From positions 51,787,885-51,851,884 of the forward strand of contig CAIIXF020000001.1 of assembly GCA_903813345.2 (NCBI GenBank): a stretch of DNA of 64,000 nucleotides, written 5' to 3'. The stretch comes from Owenia fusiformis (lineage: Eukaryota; Annelida; Polychaeta; Sabellida; Oweniidae). A program made the translations under genes and the position numbers. Each line of letters begins with the position of its first letter. The stretch's first letter is position 1. Under the pieces are notes generated by a model. The model did no database searches. It was not told the origin of the DNA and worked only from the letters and a program-made list of their open reading frames with translations. Positions 1 to 10,960 of this stretch are shown piece by piece.

Positions 1-602
1 ACCAATTTCATCAAAATCGGAGCAATATTAGTAAAGTTACGCATGAGAAAACATTTTCTGCTTATTAGCACCATATTTCTGTGGTTACTATGGAAATGGG
101 CATTTTAGACACATTCGGTCCACATTTCATAATTGCTATTAAGCAGATCCTAATACTAGGAATCATGAGCTTTCTGACCGTACCAAATTCATGAATATGT
201 TGTCACTTAAAATTACCGTACTGAAAGAAATATGCTCATTTATCTAAAAATATGCAAAATAATGCAGTTATGACGTCACAATCAATATGCAAATGAGCTA
301 ATCTAATTTGCATAAATGTTATTTTCAAAAATGGAACTTTTCATTCTCTTTAATTTGATACCAATTTCATCAAAATCGGAGCAATTTCAGTAAAGTTATG
401 CATAAAAGATATTTTCCGATTATTAACACTAATTTGTGGTTACTATGAAAACGGACATTTTAGACACATTTGGCCCTCTTTTTGTAATTACTTTTTTAAA
501 AGTGAATCTCAAAACCAAACACTACAAGCTTTCACACGGTACCAAATTCATGAATATGTTCTAACCGTAAATAACTGTACTGAAATAAATATACTCGTTT
601 AT

Positions 603-846
603 CCTATGCCAAGTAGAGTTTTAGGGAGATAAGTTGGTAAGATATATCCCGTATCCTGATTTTAAGGTTTCCATATCCAGAACCTCCATATCTCCCGCCA
701 TATCTCCCGCTTCGGTGCATATCTTCCCGCTTCCGGTAAGTAGTGGAAATGCAATAAAATGACTTTGCATATGAATGATTTGTTTATTTTTACACCTTGT
801 ACTATTGTAATGGCCATATGCCCCTGAAAACTCTACTTGGTATAGG
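603..846. mobile_element. Foldback/MITE-like element nested in the 359-bp repeat
   Basis: The ends are inverted repeats: CCTATGCCAAGTAGAGTTTT at the left and its complement AAAACTCTACTTGGTATAGG at the right (one mismatch in 20). It is about 244 bp long with no ORF of note, as expected for a non-autonomous DNA transposon. It interrupts repeat copy 2 and is therefore younger than that repeat. Confidence 0.7.
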
Positions 847-869
847 ATAAAGCAGTTATGTACGGTCGG

Positions 870-983
870 TTTGGATATTGGGTTCATCCCTCGTGAGATA
901 TGCACATCTACCTTCGGGCCCTACGGTCCCTCAGGTAGATATGCATACATGTATCTCCCTCTGGATAAACCCCATATCCAAAA
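870..983. repeat. Short foldback element
   Basis: An imperfect inverted repeat extends from TTTGGATATTGGGTTCATCC at the left to GGATAAACCCCATATCCAAA at the right. The inner arms GAGATATGCACATCTACC and GGTAGATATGCATAC flank a GC-rich loop near 915-930. It lies 20 bp from the previous element, so the insertion in the 359-bp repeat is composite. Confidence 0.6.
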
Positions 984-1330
984 CCTCCCAGTTCATAACC
1001 CTTATTTATCAAAAATGCGCAAAATAATGCAGTGATGACGTCACAATTAATATGCACATGAGCCAATTTGCATAAATGTTATTTTCAATTTTCTTTAATT
1101 TGATACCAATTTCATTAAAATCGGAGCAATATTAGTAAAGTTATGCATTAAAACAATTATCTGCTTATTAACACCATATTTTTGTGGCTACCATGGAAAC
1201 GGGCGTTTTAGACACATTCGGCCCACATTTCGTAATTGCTAACAAGTGGACCTCAAATCTAGGCACCACAAGCTTTCCAACGGTACCAAATTTAAGAATA
1301 TGTTGCAACTGTACATTAAACTTTTTTTGG

Positions 1331-2786
1331 ACCTCCAATTCCGCCCGCCTACTGGGAAAACAGTAGTATTATGGAATAAAAGAGTTATATTTCTCACATC
1401 AAAATCTTGGTTCAGGTCTATATTCAATAACATTCATGAGTACTTGTCATGAGATCTCGAATAGCATTCGGATATCTAATTATTCGAATAAGAATTAATA
1501 TAACATCTGGACAATGTATTACGTGGTATTTCATATGTATCTTTCCGAAGAAAGGCAATGTAAAATCAGTGTCTAAATAATAAATAGTTCTCGTATTGGA
1601 TTTGTTGGAATGTTAGGCTTTGTGACATCTAGAAATGTAATCTAAATTAATCACAACACTTTAATATTGACACGCTACCTTTAATTTCCCATGGCACAGG
1701 ACTGATTCATCTCGTTTAGTTAAGAACATCTGTAATTTGTACTGTAAATACAGTATAGGGTAGGTATAGACTGTAAATCTTGGAAACACCGTGGGGAGAG
1801 TGTCTGTAAACGCAACAGACTGTTAATGTTCATTTTTCTGAAATCAATCATTTTTCAATCATATCTAGTCAAAATGTTGAAAAAACGATTTGCAATTCCT
1901 TTGTATGATTTAAAGGATCATGTAGGAAAGTCTGTTTGTTTCATCATATTTAGTTTCTAAACAATATTGAAGTATCGCATTGTCAAAGGGTTAGAAAATG
2001 GTACACATCTATCATCTGATACAACCTTGGATGGTTTGATAAATCTCTATGAAGTCTCAAACTCAGGGATCCGACTGTTAATCATTTAAGACCAACATTT
2101 TGTATTATTTATTGGCATGTTTGAATTCTGAGTGTAATTTTCTATTAAAACAACTGATTTTCACAAATGTTTACTTTAATTCAAATTGAGTTTTACATAA
2201 ATATAAATCATCAAAGCCCATGCTTTAAGCCAGCTTTCTCTATGCTATCAATAGCTAGTATTCTGGCCCTGCCAATATCATCTATTTATGCTCAGATAGA
2301 ATTTCGTGAATTCAGCTTCTGGTTATCGGCTGACGTAACGCCCAATAATTCTTTGAGTAGCATGGAAAAATCCCTTGACATCTTCAGCTGACTACATCTG
2401 CCAAATGTTTTAGGTGTTCCAAGGCGGGCTTTAATTTAAACCTTTCATTCGCGCTATGAAATCAATTGTTATTAATAGTGAAACGATGTTACTGCGATTT
2501 CACATTTTATGATTACATTTTCGCTTATTTTCAAAAACGTTTTACTGTTAAAATGGTGGGAATCTGAGTGAAAAGGATAAATTTTCAAATGATTGTTGCA
2601 AGGGAAGCGATGTAAGATCTGAATAAAGTTAAGAAAAATAACCATCAATATTCATTGCTATTTATTTCATTTGTGACAGATGCTCTTTGTACTTTGTGTT
2701 TGAAAATGTGATTCAATCCAATGTCAATAATACTAAAGGGACAAAATACCAAGCATTCAAAATTGAATTTTCTACATCTCTGTCTC
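1331..2786. other. No gene recognised
   Basis: AT-rich DNA with only short open frames. No splice-flanked exon, no GPCR TM1 exon and no clear repeat is seen here. It is either upstream intergenic DNA or an intron of the GPCR gene. Confidence 0.5.
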
Positions 2787-2944
2787 CATCTGGTTACAAA
2801 AACGTTACGTCTTTATAACAAAATGGATTTTCACCAAGAAGGAGGTCGAAATATATCTAAATATTTTACCCGTATGTTAATATTAACATCCGACAGAAGT
2901 TCATCCATTTTGTTATAAAGACGTAACGTTTTTATAACCAGGTG
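2787..2944. mobile_element. Hairpin MITE just upstream of a GPCR exon
   Basis: Two arms of about 40 bp (2787-2827 and 2904-2944) are inverted copies sharing AACGTTACGTCTTTATAACA and its complement, with only a few mismatches, around a 76-bp loop. The 158-bp unit lies 142 bp before the acceptor of the first visible GPCR exon, presumably inside an intron. Confidence 0.75.
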
Positions 2945-3085
2945 AGGACAGGTGTACATTAAGACTTCACCATCATATATAGATGGTGCTAGAGAAAAGG
3001 GATCCATATATTGCAGCAGAACATGAAATGCACTTTTGCGACATCTATTTCCATGATGTGTATTTGATGACAATCTCCATTTCAG

Positions 3086-3181
3086 TGTGTATCTTCTGTA
3101 TACCTTTGACTGCTGGCAACATTGTCTACAACATGTGGATCTACGGGGAGGTGCTTTGTAAACTGTCAGCATACCTTCAAG
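3086..3181 (+). CDS. Peptide-type class A GPCR, exon for the end of TM2 to the start of TM3 (gene partial)
   Basis: The exon follows a TTTCAG acceptor and ends at the donor G|GTAAGA, starting with two codon bases and ending with one. The peptide runs from the end of TM2 (CIFCIPLTAGN) through the WxxG of extracellular loop 1 (MWIYGEVLCK), with the disulfide cysteine at the top of TM3, to AYLQG. It joins in frame to the exon at 3392 and forms the usual peptide-receptor string YLQG-VSVAAS. Upstream exons encoding the N-terminus and TM1 were not found in the window. Confidence 0.85.
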
Positions 3182-3391
3182 GTAAGATGATTAACCTTTT
3201 TACTCAACAAAAATGAAAAATTAATATTCCATACAGCGCGGTCCACGTTACCCTTTGTATTCGTTTGACTTCACTTCTTAAAAGGGTGCTTCGTCTTAGT
3301 TTAACTAGACTCTGCACGCAGGGTAGGTCCACGTGGAAATTCGTTAACCACATTGCCGAATCCCATCATCGATTGTTCACATTCATTCCAG

Positions 3392-4074
3392 GTGTATCCG
3401 TGGCAGCAAGTACATTGACCATTATGGCCCAAAGTGCTGATCGCTACATAGCTATTCGACACCCTGTCAAGGCGAGACGTTTTGCAACTATGCGTAATGC
3501 AAGAATATTGATAATCTGCATATGGACATTGGCCTGTGGTCTCATGATCCCATTGATTATAATCCGAAAACTGCACTCGTTTGACCTTGGTCCTTATTCC
3601 GCAGAGTTGACAGTCTGTAAAGAAGCTTGGCAAAGCTCGTTTGATAATAAACTGTACGACTCATTCCTTCTTGCTTTTATCTATCTCATCCCTGGATCCG
3701 TGGTGATCATCCTTTATTCTATGACAGGCTGTCGGCTACTGATGAGCGATACATTCCTGCAGAGGAACAACTCCGGTGTATCAAGAAGGAATAACCTCAT
3801 GGCAGGTCGAAGGAAGGTAGCCCGGATGTTACTCATTATAGCTATATTATTTGCTGTCTCTTGGCTTCCATACTACATTGTTAACCTGTCCATGCTATAC
3901 GATGACAAATACCAAACAGGGGGCTACCTGGAAGCCTTACCATTCGCCCTATTATTGGGGCACTCGAACAGTGCCCAGAACCCTCTACTATGTAGCTTTA
4001 TGAACACTCACTTCAAAGAGAGGATTAAGGGCATGCTAAAAGGGAGGTGTCACCAACAAGATGTCAATAGGCAG
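3392..4074 (+). CDS. Peptide-type class A GPCR, main exon TM3 to helix 8
   Basis: This exon carries most of a rhodopsin-family seven-helix receptor: TM3 with the DRY motif (SADRYIAIRHP, bases 3439-3447), TM4, an extracellular loop 2 cysteine (TVCKEAW), TM5 with a proline (IYLIPGSVV), a basic third loop (GRRKVARM), TM6 with a reduced CWxP motif (AVSWLPYY), and TM7 with NSAQNPLLC in place of NPxxY. The TM7 tyrosine is thus a cysteine (3991-3993), which is unusual because that tyrosine normally takes part in activation. The style of TM2-TM3 and TM5 resembles orexin/CCK/QRFP-type neuropeptide receptors; the exact subfamily cannot be fixed by eye. Acceptor TTCCAG|G at 3391/3392 and donor CAG|GTAATA at 4075 keep the frame with both neighbours. 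The product would be a plasma-membrane receptor coupling to G proteins. Confidence 0.88.
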
Positions 4075-4227
4075 GTAATAATGTTTTACTATGATTATCT
4101 CATTGCTACCACACTGTGATAATTTTTCAAATTCTTGACCAATATTGCTTTGTAATGCTAAAGTGTTCGTCCCATTAAACTTGGAAACTTACTAATTAAA
4201 CTTACAAAAGAGATTTTTTCATTTCAG

Positions 4228-4581
4228 AATAGTACATACATGCAATACAGCGAAAGAGTGGGTTCAGAGAGGGTGGAACTGTCCTTCAAAAGAATTTTTA
4301 GACAGTCAACCCACAGTAATGGCACGCGTACAAGTTCTTTGAAAGAATTACCAGGGGCTGAAAAGTTCTCTCTCAACGGATCCATTCACTCTAGAATATC
4401 TTCCCACAAAGCCCCTGCGTATATCCACAAACATTCTAACCAACCGAGTGATAAAAATGTAAAAAACGCGAACGATGTTAGTTTTGTTGTGGCTAAAACG
4501 ATCGTGGACGTCTCGAGGGAGTCATCGAGTAAAGATGAGAATAGACAATTAGATGACACTACTGAAATAACTAATAAATGA
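4228..4581 (+). CDS. Peptide-type class A GPCR, last exon: cytoplasmic tail
   Basis: It follows an ATTTCAG acceptor in phase 0, matching the donor at 4075, and runs 117 codons to TGA at 4579-4581. The tail is rich in Ser, Thr, Lys and Asn with no hydrophobic segment, as expected for a long intracellular C-tail with phosphorylation sites. No palmitoylation-type cysteine is seen near the start. An AATAAA lies 12 bases after the stop and another near 4917, so more than one 3' end is possible. Confidence 0.78.
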   Translation, partial: NSTYMQYSERVGSERVELSFKRIFRQSTHSNGTRTSSLKELPGAEKFSLNGSIHSRISSHKAPAYIHKHSNQPSDKNVKNANDVSFVVAKTIVDVSRESSSKDENRQLDDTTEITNK

Positions 4582-4591
4582 GCGAGAGAGA

Positions 4592-4597
4592 ATAAAT
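4592..4597 (+). terminator. Candidate poly(A) signal, GPCR gene
   Basis: AATAAA sits just after the GPCR stop codon. A second AATAAA near 4917 is an alternative and would give a longer 3' UTR. Which one is used cannot be told from sequence. Confidence 0.35.
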
Positions 4598-5139
4598 CTG
4601 CTTGTATCACCAAGTTATGAGAAGTGTGAGTGAAATATTAGAAGAGATGTATACGTACTTTGTAAAGTTACTTTTGTCACCAAGTTAAGAGTGATATTTG
4701 CAAACCTTTTTGAGAAGAGTGTTTTAAATTACCTTAGTCATTAAGGTAATATTGGGTTGCGCCCCTGTAGGCTGTTTGAGTAATCACGATGAGATAAGAA
4801 ACATGTATAACGACCAATTTGAATTGAAACTCATCACATTTTCTGTTTCAACAGAAGCAGGGTAAGGAGAAACGAGATCTCATGGTTTATCATGATGTGA
4901 AACTACCTACTCACAAAATAAAGACAAAATTATGAAAACTGCCCAAATCACACAGTAAAGACACAAGCTTGAAATTCTATAACACTTTAAGAAACTACCT
5001 AAAGCTTTGTCCTTGCATGGAACTTCTCAACGACTCACATAGTATAGAAATGAGTGTTACAGTTGAAAGGAGTGTAAGAACATTATATATTCGAACTACC
5101 AGAGTTCTGGAGCTATGAGTTAGGAAGGTATACTACACC

Positions 5140-5392
5140 GGCGTTTAACGTAACCCGGATATACTACTCCCTAACGTTAAGATCGTGATACATGTATATC
5201 TATGGGGTTTTGTAAATTCATTAGATCATTTATTTGATATATTTGTCAACCACAAATGGTGTGAGTGGAATTTTATGCATATTTTAGATTGGTAAAATGT
5301 AATATTAGAAAGATTTGTTAAAAGATTTCAGTCGATTTGTATCATGATCTTAATGTTACGGAGCTAGTATATACGGGTTACGTTAAACTTGG
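5140..5392. mobile_element. Foldback/MITE-like element
   Basis: Inverted arms of about 52-55 bp lie at 5140-5191 and 5339-5392. The left arm has GTTTAACGTAACCCGGATAT and the right arm has the complement ATACGGGTTACGTTAAAC. The central ~147 bp is not coding. It lies in or after the GPCR 3' UTR. Confidence 0.65.
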
Positions 5393-5835
5393 CATTGAAA
5401 ATAAGCAAGTTTTACTGTAAATATTATGCAAGGCCAATGATGTTCTCAGGGTATTAAATGTAAAGGAGGTTAAAACTGTATAGACAAAATTCATTTCGTA
5501 TGTTTGTCTGTTCGTCAGCTCATACTCATCCCGAAAAAAGTCAAGGATAGCCTACATTCACATTAGCAAATGTTTTTACTAATTACACAAATCACAATAT
5601 TGAGATGATCAAAACAAAAAGTGAACTATATTCATTCAATTTATCTTTAGAACAGGTTTCATTATTAACATTACAGAATTGTTCATGTATGATATCGGCA
5701 TGCTATGTAAAGACTAGTCAAAAATATGTGGTAGATTGGTATGTGTGAAAATATTCCAAAAAAACTCAGAAATAAAAAAATATTCAAAAAGTTCGAATGA
5801 AAGATTCTAATATTTTGATGAGTTTCTAACTATTG

Positions 5836-7640
5836 AAGACACATACACACATGGTACATGCACATAAGACATAAACCTAAAAGATACATACACATATGAT
5901 ACATGCACATAAGACACAAACATAGAAGACACATACACACATGCACATAAACCTTGAAGATCCATGTGTAGATAAGACACACACGTAGTGTACACATATG
6001 ATACATGCACATAAGACACAAACATAGAAGACACATACACATATGATTCATGCACATAATACACAAACTTAGAAGACACACACATATGATACATGCACAT
6101 AAGACACAAAAATAGAAGACACATGCACATATGATACATGCACATAAGACATAAACCTAGAAGATACATACACATATGATACATGCACATAAGACACAAA
6201 CATAGAAGACACATACACATATAATACATACACATAAGACACAAACATAGAAGACACATACACATATAATACATGCACATAAGACACAAACATAGAATAC
6301 ACATACACACATGACACATGCACATAAACCTTGAAGATACATACACATATGACATGTGTACATAAGACACACACGTAGTATACACATATAATACATGCAC
6401 ATAAGACACAAACATAGAAGACACATACACATATGATACATGCGCATAAGACACAAACATAGAAGACACATATGATATATGCACATAAGACACACACGTA
6501 GAATACACATATGATACATGCACATAATACACAAACTTAGAAGACACACACATATATGATACATGCATATGAGACACAAACATAGAAGACACATATGATA
6601 CATGCGCATAAAACACAAACATAGAAGACACATATGATATATGCACATAAGACACACACGTAGAATACACATATGATATATGCACATAAGACACACACGT
6701 AGAATACACATATGATACATGCACATAAGACACAAACATAGAAGACACATACACATATGATACATGCAGATGATACACAAACTTAGAAGACACACACACA
6801 TATGATACATGCACATAAGACACAAACATAGAAGACACATACACATATGATACATGCACATAAGACATAAACCTAGAAGATACATACACATATGATACAT
6901 GCACATAAGACACAAACATAGAAGACACATACACATATAATACATGCACATAAGACACAAACATAGAAGACACATACACATATAATACATGCACATAAGA
7001 CACAAACATAGAAGATACATACACATATGACATGTGTACATAAGACACACACGTAGTATACACATATGATACATGCGCATAAGACACAAACATAGAAGAC
7101 ACATATGATATATGCACATAAGACACACACGTAGAATACACATATGATACATGCACATAAGACACAAACATAGAAGACACATACACATATGATACATGCA
7201 CATAATACACAAACTTAGAAGACACACACATATATGATACATGCATATAAGACACAAACATAGAAGACACATACACATATGATACATGCGCATAAGACAC
7301 AAACATAGAAGACACATATGATATATGCACATAAGACACACACGTAGAATACACATATGATACATACACATAAGACACAAACATAGAAGACACATACACA
7401 TATGATACATGCAGATGATACACAAACTTAGAAGACACACACACATATGATACATGCACACAAGACACAAACATAGAAGACACATACACATATGATACAT
7501 GCACATAAGACATAAAGCTAGAAGATACATACACATATGCCATATGTACATAAGGCACACACGTAGAATACACATATGATACATGCACATAAGACACAAA
7601 CTTAGAAGACAAAACGTATATGACAATTACACATGAGACA
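5836..7640. repeat. Minisatellite with 45-bp and 39-bp units (about 40 copies)
   Basis: The array is built on GATACATGCACATAAGACAC followed by AAACATAGAAGACACATAC and ACATAT. Full units are 45 bp. Shorter variants with ACACGTAGAATACACATAT are 39 bp. Nearly all length variants are multiples of three, so two minus-strand frames stay open for 601 and 489 codons, reading as repeats such as YVHVSYVYVSSMFVS. Two overlapping open frames, extreme composition and no flanking exon signals argue against a protein. Higher-order blocks, in which sets of variants recur, suggest growth by unequal exchange. Confidence 0.9.
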
Positions 7641-7716
7641 AAAACAAAAATGACACACGTACATTGGGTCCAAACGCCGAAGACACAGACATAGAATAGA
7701 TCAAATGTGACATTTT

Positions 7717-8063
7717 GTAGACCTTCATGACTATCTAAAAATTATAGATTAAAGTATTCTGCATGTTGATATGAATTAAGTCCGACATCAAATATGACAT
7801 AAGTCACAAAAAATGACATAAGTAGGCCTTCATGACTATCTACAAATTATAGATTAAAGTATTTTGGATGTTAATATAAGTTAAGTACGACATCAAATAT
7901 GACATAAGTAGACCTTCATGACTATCTAAAAAATATAAATTAAAGTATTCCGCATGTTGATATGAATTAAGTTCGATATCAAACATGTAGACCTTCATGA
8001 CTATCTAAAAATATAAATTAAAGTAGTCCGCATGTTGATATGAATTAAGTCCTACATTTCATT
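7717..8063. repeat. Four-copy tandem repeat, units ~79-105 bp
   Basis: Copies begin GTAGACCTTCATGACTATCT at 7717, 7908 and 7987, and GTAGGCCTTCATGACTATCT at 7822. Each continues with ATTAAAGTA, GATGTTAATAT or CATGTTGATATGAATTAAGT. Unit length shrinks from 105 to 86 to 79 bp. It lies directly after the minisatellite and is noncoding. Confidence 0.85.
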
Positions 8064-9185
8064 CCATATGTTCCATGGAGGATAATCATATACATTTTCT
8101 AAAGCACTTCTAAAATTGCATTCTTGCACGAGGAAAACAGATATTCAATATATCTAGTTACCTATGTTTTAGAATGGCTAATTGAGCTCATGATCAGTAA
8201 TGACATCTATTTAATTTAGCTTATTTTGAAATGGTTCATCTATATGCCACGGGATTTACATTACGATTCATAAATAAATAAAAATACAAGCTACACGCTT
8301 GTTACGCCACCAGTTGTTGTGGACATATGCTTCTATAAAGTAGGAGGGTGCTCTACAAGCAAACAGATCTATTTTCGAATGACAATTGTTGGACTACTGA
8401 CAGTAGTGATGCGAGGGTGATCCATTGACAAATAAATATACTATTACTAATTTGATGGCGTTAATGAAAGAGATGAAGCAAACATGCAAGTGTATATACG
8501 TAATTCTAGAGGACAATACTTTATTAATCAACTAGACGCCTTCAACGTATATGAGCTACAGTGACCTATTCTTGTAGTTTTGTATTTCTAAGACGCCTGC
8601 TGATGACGTAAATGAGGACCCCTTTTACACGACTCCTTCCCCCCTTCCATCTATCAACGTGAATCCATTTTATAGAGTAGTAATGCATCACAGATGTTTA
8701 TACAAAAAATTTGAATCAGGAATTGCAATTTGCAATTTACGATTACCTATTATTTATTCTAACTTGAAGACATATAGTTAATATTCCAGAAAGCTTTCGG
8801 TTGAACGAACTCTAGACCGAGCAATAAATCTAGAAAATTGTTTTTTGTACACATTACAATTACGTTATTTGAAGCTTCTGGGATAAAAACATGTATGGAA
8901 ATTACTCTTGATATCTAACAACCGCAGGATCACCTAGTATCAATTTTCTAGAGTTAGAATAGCAAAATTATTTGAACAAACAACCGTTCAGCATGTTCTC
9001 GTTAAACCCATTCTTCAATAACTATACATTCAAAATGACAAAATATAAACTTTTGGTTTAATTCCAAAGCCACCAAAATTTTTCTTTTGTTTTTTTGTTC
9101 ATGAAAAGGTGGTCGTTTGCTATTTTCGGAAAAATGGCCGTTCCATTCTCAAGGGTTTGCTACAAGTTTTTTTGCGTAATCGGGC
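8064..9185. other. No gene recognised
   Basis: AT-rich sequence with no long open frame, no splice-flanked exon and no clear internal repeat. Confidence 0.5.
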
Positions 9186-9481
9186 TTGCGCATTGTTGGT
9201 GAACCAGGAACGACACATTCTATATTTGAGATCGTTAATCATAAAAAAAACATTTATATAATGTTAAGTTTTTCCAGGGAATTGTATAGTATTACCGGAG
9301 AAAATCGTCGTATTAAATTAGTTAGTAAGATGTTTGCAATTAAAGGTATTTTATTCATTCAAAATGGAGTTCGTCTTGATGACTTTTAGTTTGAGAACTC
9401 TATACAATCTGGCGGTCATATGACATATCATATTGTCCTTGGATATAACCGATACCTCTCCAATCCCTCTCAAAATAAATG
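9186..9481 (+). pseudogene. Possible relic of a ubiquitin-like domain
   Basis: One frame reads weakly like the second half of a ubiquitin-like fold. LFIQNGVRLDD matches the spacing of the ubiquitin segment LIFAGKQLED, and after one in-frame TAG (9387-9389) the frame goes on as FENSIQSGGHMTYHIVLGY, like the final beta strand. The start is not an ATG, a stop lies just upstream, and about four residues before LFIQ would be missing. It would be a decayed fragment. The similarity is judged by eye and could be chance. Confidence 0.25.
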
Positions 9482-10138
9482 ATCATGATATTAGTATGTC
9501 ACGTGAATACTGATATACTTGTTGCCAATACATATATCAATATCAATATTGCCACTTGTCCGAATGAATATCTGAAAAATCATTTGATGAATTGAGCCTT
9601 CTTACGACCACGTTTATTTGGGACTTGGAGATATCATAAGCCAGCTGCATAATATATAAGCACCGTATATTAAATAAAGTCATTGCACTCTAGAATTCAA
9701 AAATTGCTTATCACCTTATTAGATCACTTATCAACATAACGTGATAATGAGTCATTTTCGACTTTTTGCAGTTGTTTGTTGAGTTTTCTACATGGATACG
9801 AATGTTGCACTGCGGCATAATTCACTTCTAGAGGCAAGAATTTGTTCACCTAACTGTGCTGCTAATACAGTCTCAGATGTTTCCGAATGCTAATTGATGC
9901 CTGCTGCTATAAATTGGAACGTCGCAATACTGTAATTTGAAATCAAATACAGCCAATTTCTAATTTCTTCGAATCAATTCCCGACCGAAACAATGCCAGA
10001 TGTACATTGTAATGCTATACGTATACGAGGCCCAGGATAAGGTTGGCGAATAGAACAAATCGATTAAACTACATTTCAAAATCAACATTACTTTGGGCAA
10101 GAACTTGGTACTTGGTGGGAGATTCAAAGAATTGACTA

Positions 10139-10397
10139 ATGGCGCTGGTAGAGGAGGCAGAGAATGCGCCGTTGAGTCATTCCTTCAGGCTTGTCATATT
10201 GGGCTCGCCGAAGACAGGTAAAACCAGCATCGTTTCAAGATTCTTAGACAATAAATTCACAGATGTTTATACACCTACCATTGAGGATTTTCACAGAAAG
10301 GTTTATCGTATACGCGGGGAGGCGTATCGACTTGATATCCTGGACACATCTGGGAATCATCCTTATCCAGCTATGCGTCGTCTTTCTCTCCTCACAG
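10139..10397 (+). CDS. RASD: RASD1/Rhes-type Ras GTPase, exon 1
   Basis: The ATG follows an in-frame TGA (10133-10135), so the start is well defined. Residues 1-87 contain the G1 P-loop GSPKTGKTS (22-30), the effector loop YTPTIEDFHRK (44-54), which is a hallmark of the RASD1/RASD2 (Dexras1/Rhes) family, and the G3 motif LDTSGNHPYPAMRR (68-81), where the RASD family has SGNH in place of the AGQE of classical Ras. The exon ends one base into Gly87 at the donor G|GTAAGC. It joins in frame to the exon at 17187; the complete product is 266 residues, the same size as known family members. RASD proteins are membrane-bound small GTPases that modulate G-protein and cAMP signalling. Confidence 0.95.
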
Positions 10398-10659
10398 GTA
10401 AGCAATTCAATACATTTGGAATTCATTTTAGCTCATACTGCTGGTGTTTTTAGTTTTCCAGCATTGGAATGCAGTTTTAATGTATTTATCTGATTTGTTA
10501 GATTTGTTGCATTTCTTGCATCTGTGCATCTCGGCCAAGCACTCAGAAGACCTCGAGCTCCAACAACACGAGGTGTCATAACATACACCAAAATGGGGAA
10601 TGGAGTGGAGGAACTTTTTCAGATTTAGCATTGCGTGTACCTGTATAGGACTGAGACAT

Positions 10660-10960
10660 GCATGGAACCTCAATCAATTGGACCTCATGAGACTAGCTTG
10701 TGGAACTACGTTGAATTTTACCTCATTTAAGACCACTTAGGCCCTTATTGAACTTTACCTCCTAAGACTACGTGGTACCCTTAGGATTCTACCTCAGAGA
10801 CCATCTGAGATCTTACTTTCTCTCATGAGAGTAGTGTGACCTTGTTGACCTTTGCATCATGAGACATGTTGGACCTAAATTGGTCTTCACCTCTGGAGAC
10901 AACCTGGGACCTTGTTGGACCTCGCATGGTCTTGCTCCATTTTGCAAAACAGACGTCAAG
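10660..10960. repeat. Degenerate ~50-bp repeats
   Basis: Variants of a phrase like GGACCTCATGAGAC, TTACCTCATTTAAGACCAC and TTACCTCCTAAGACTACGTG recur about six times, each joining a TTGGACCT or TTGAACTTTACCTC word to an AGAC word. Units are strongly diverged, so this is an old minisatellite inside the RASD intron. Confidence 0.5.

Larger units (their letters stand above)
1..1330. repeat. Three copies of a ~359-bp repeat, the second interrupted
   Basis: The words ACCAATTTCATCAAAATCGG (1, 360) and its one-base variant at 1104 start three head-to-tail copies. Each continues with a stretch around TTTTAGACACATT, then GCTTTC..GGTACCAAATTCATG and TGACGTCACAAT. Copy 1 covers about 1-358. Copy 2 runs 360-602 and resumes near 1000-1103, with about 400 bp of other DNA inserted between two TTTATC words. 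Copy 3 runs from 1104 to about 1330. No coding potential is seen. This is probably a dispersed or satellite-like family. Confidence 0.8.

Noticed and set aside
5836-7640. CRISPR-like array
   Set aside because: Units are contiguous variants of one sequence with no unique spacers, in eukaryotic DNA.
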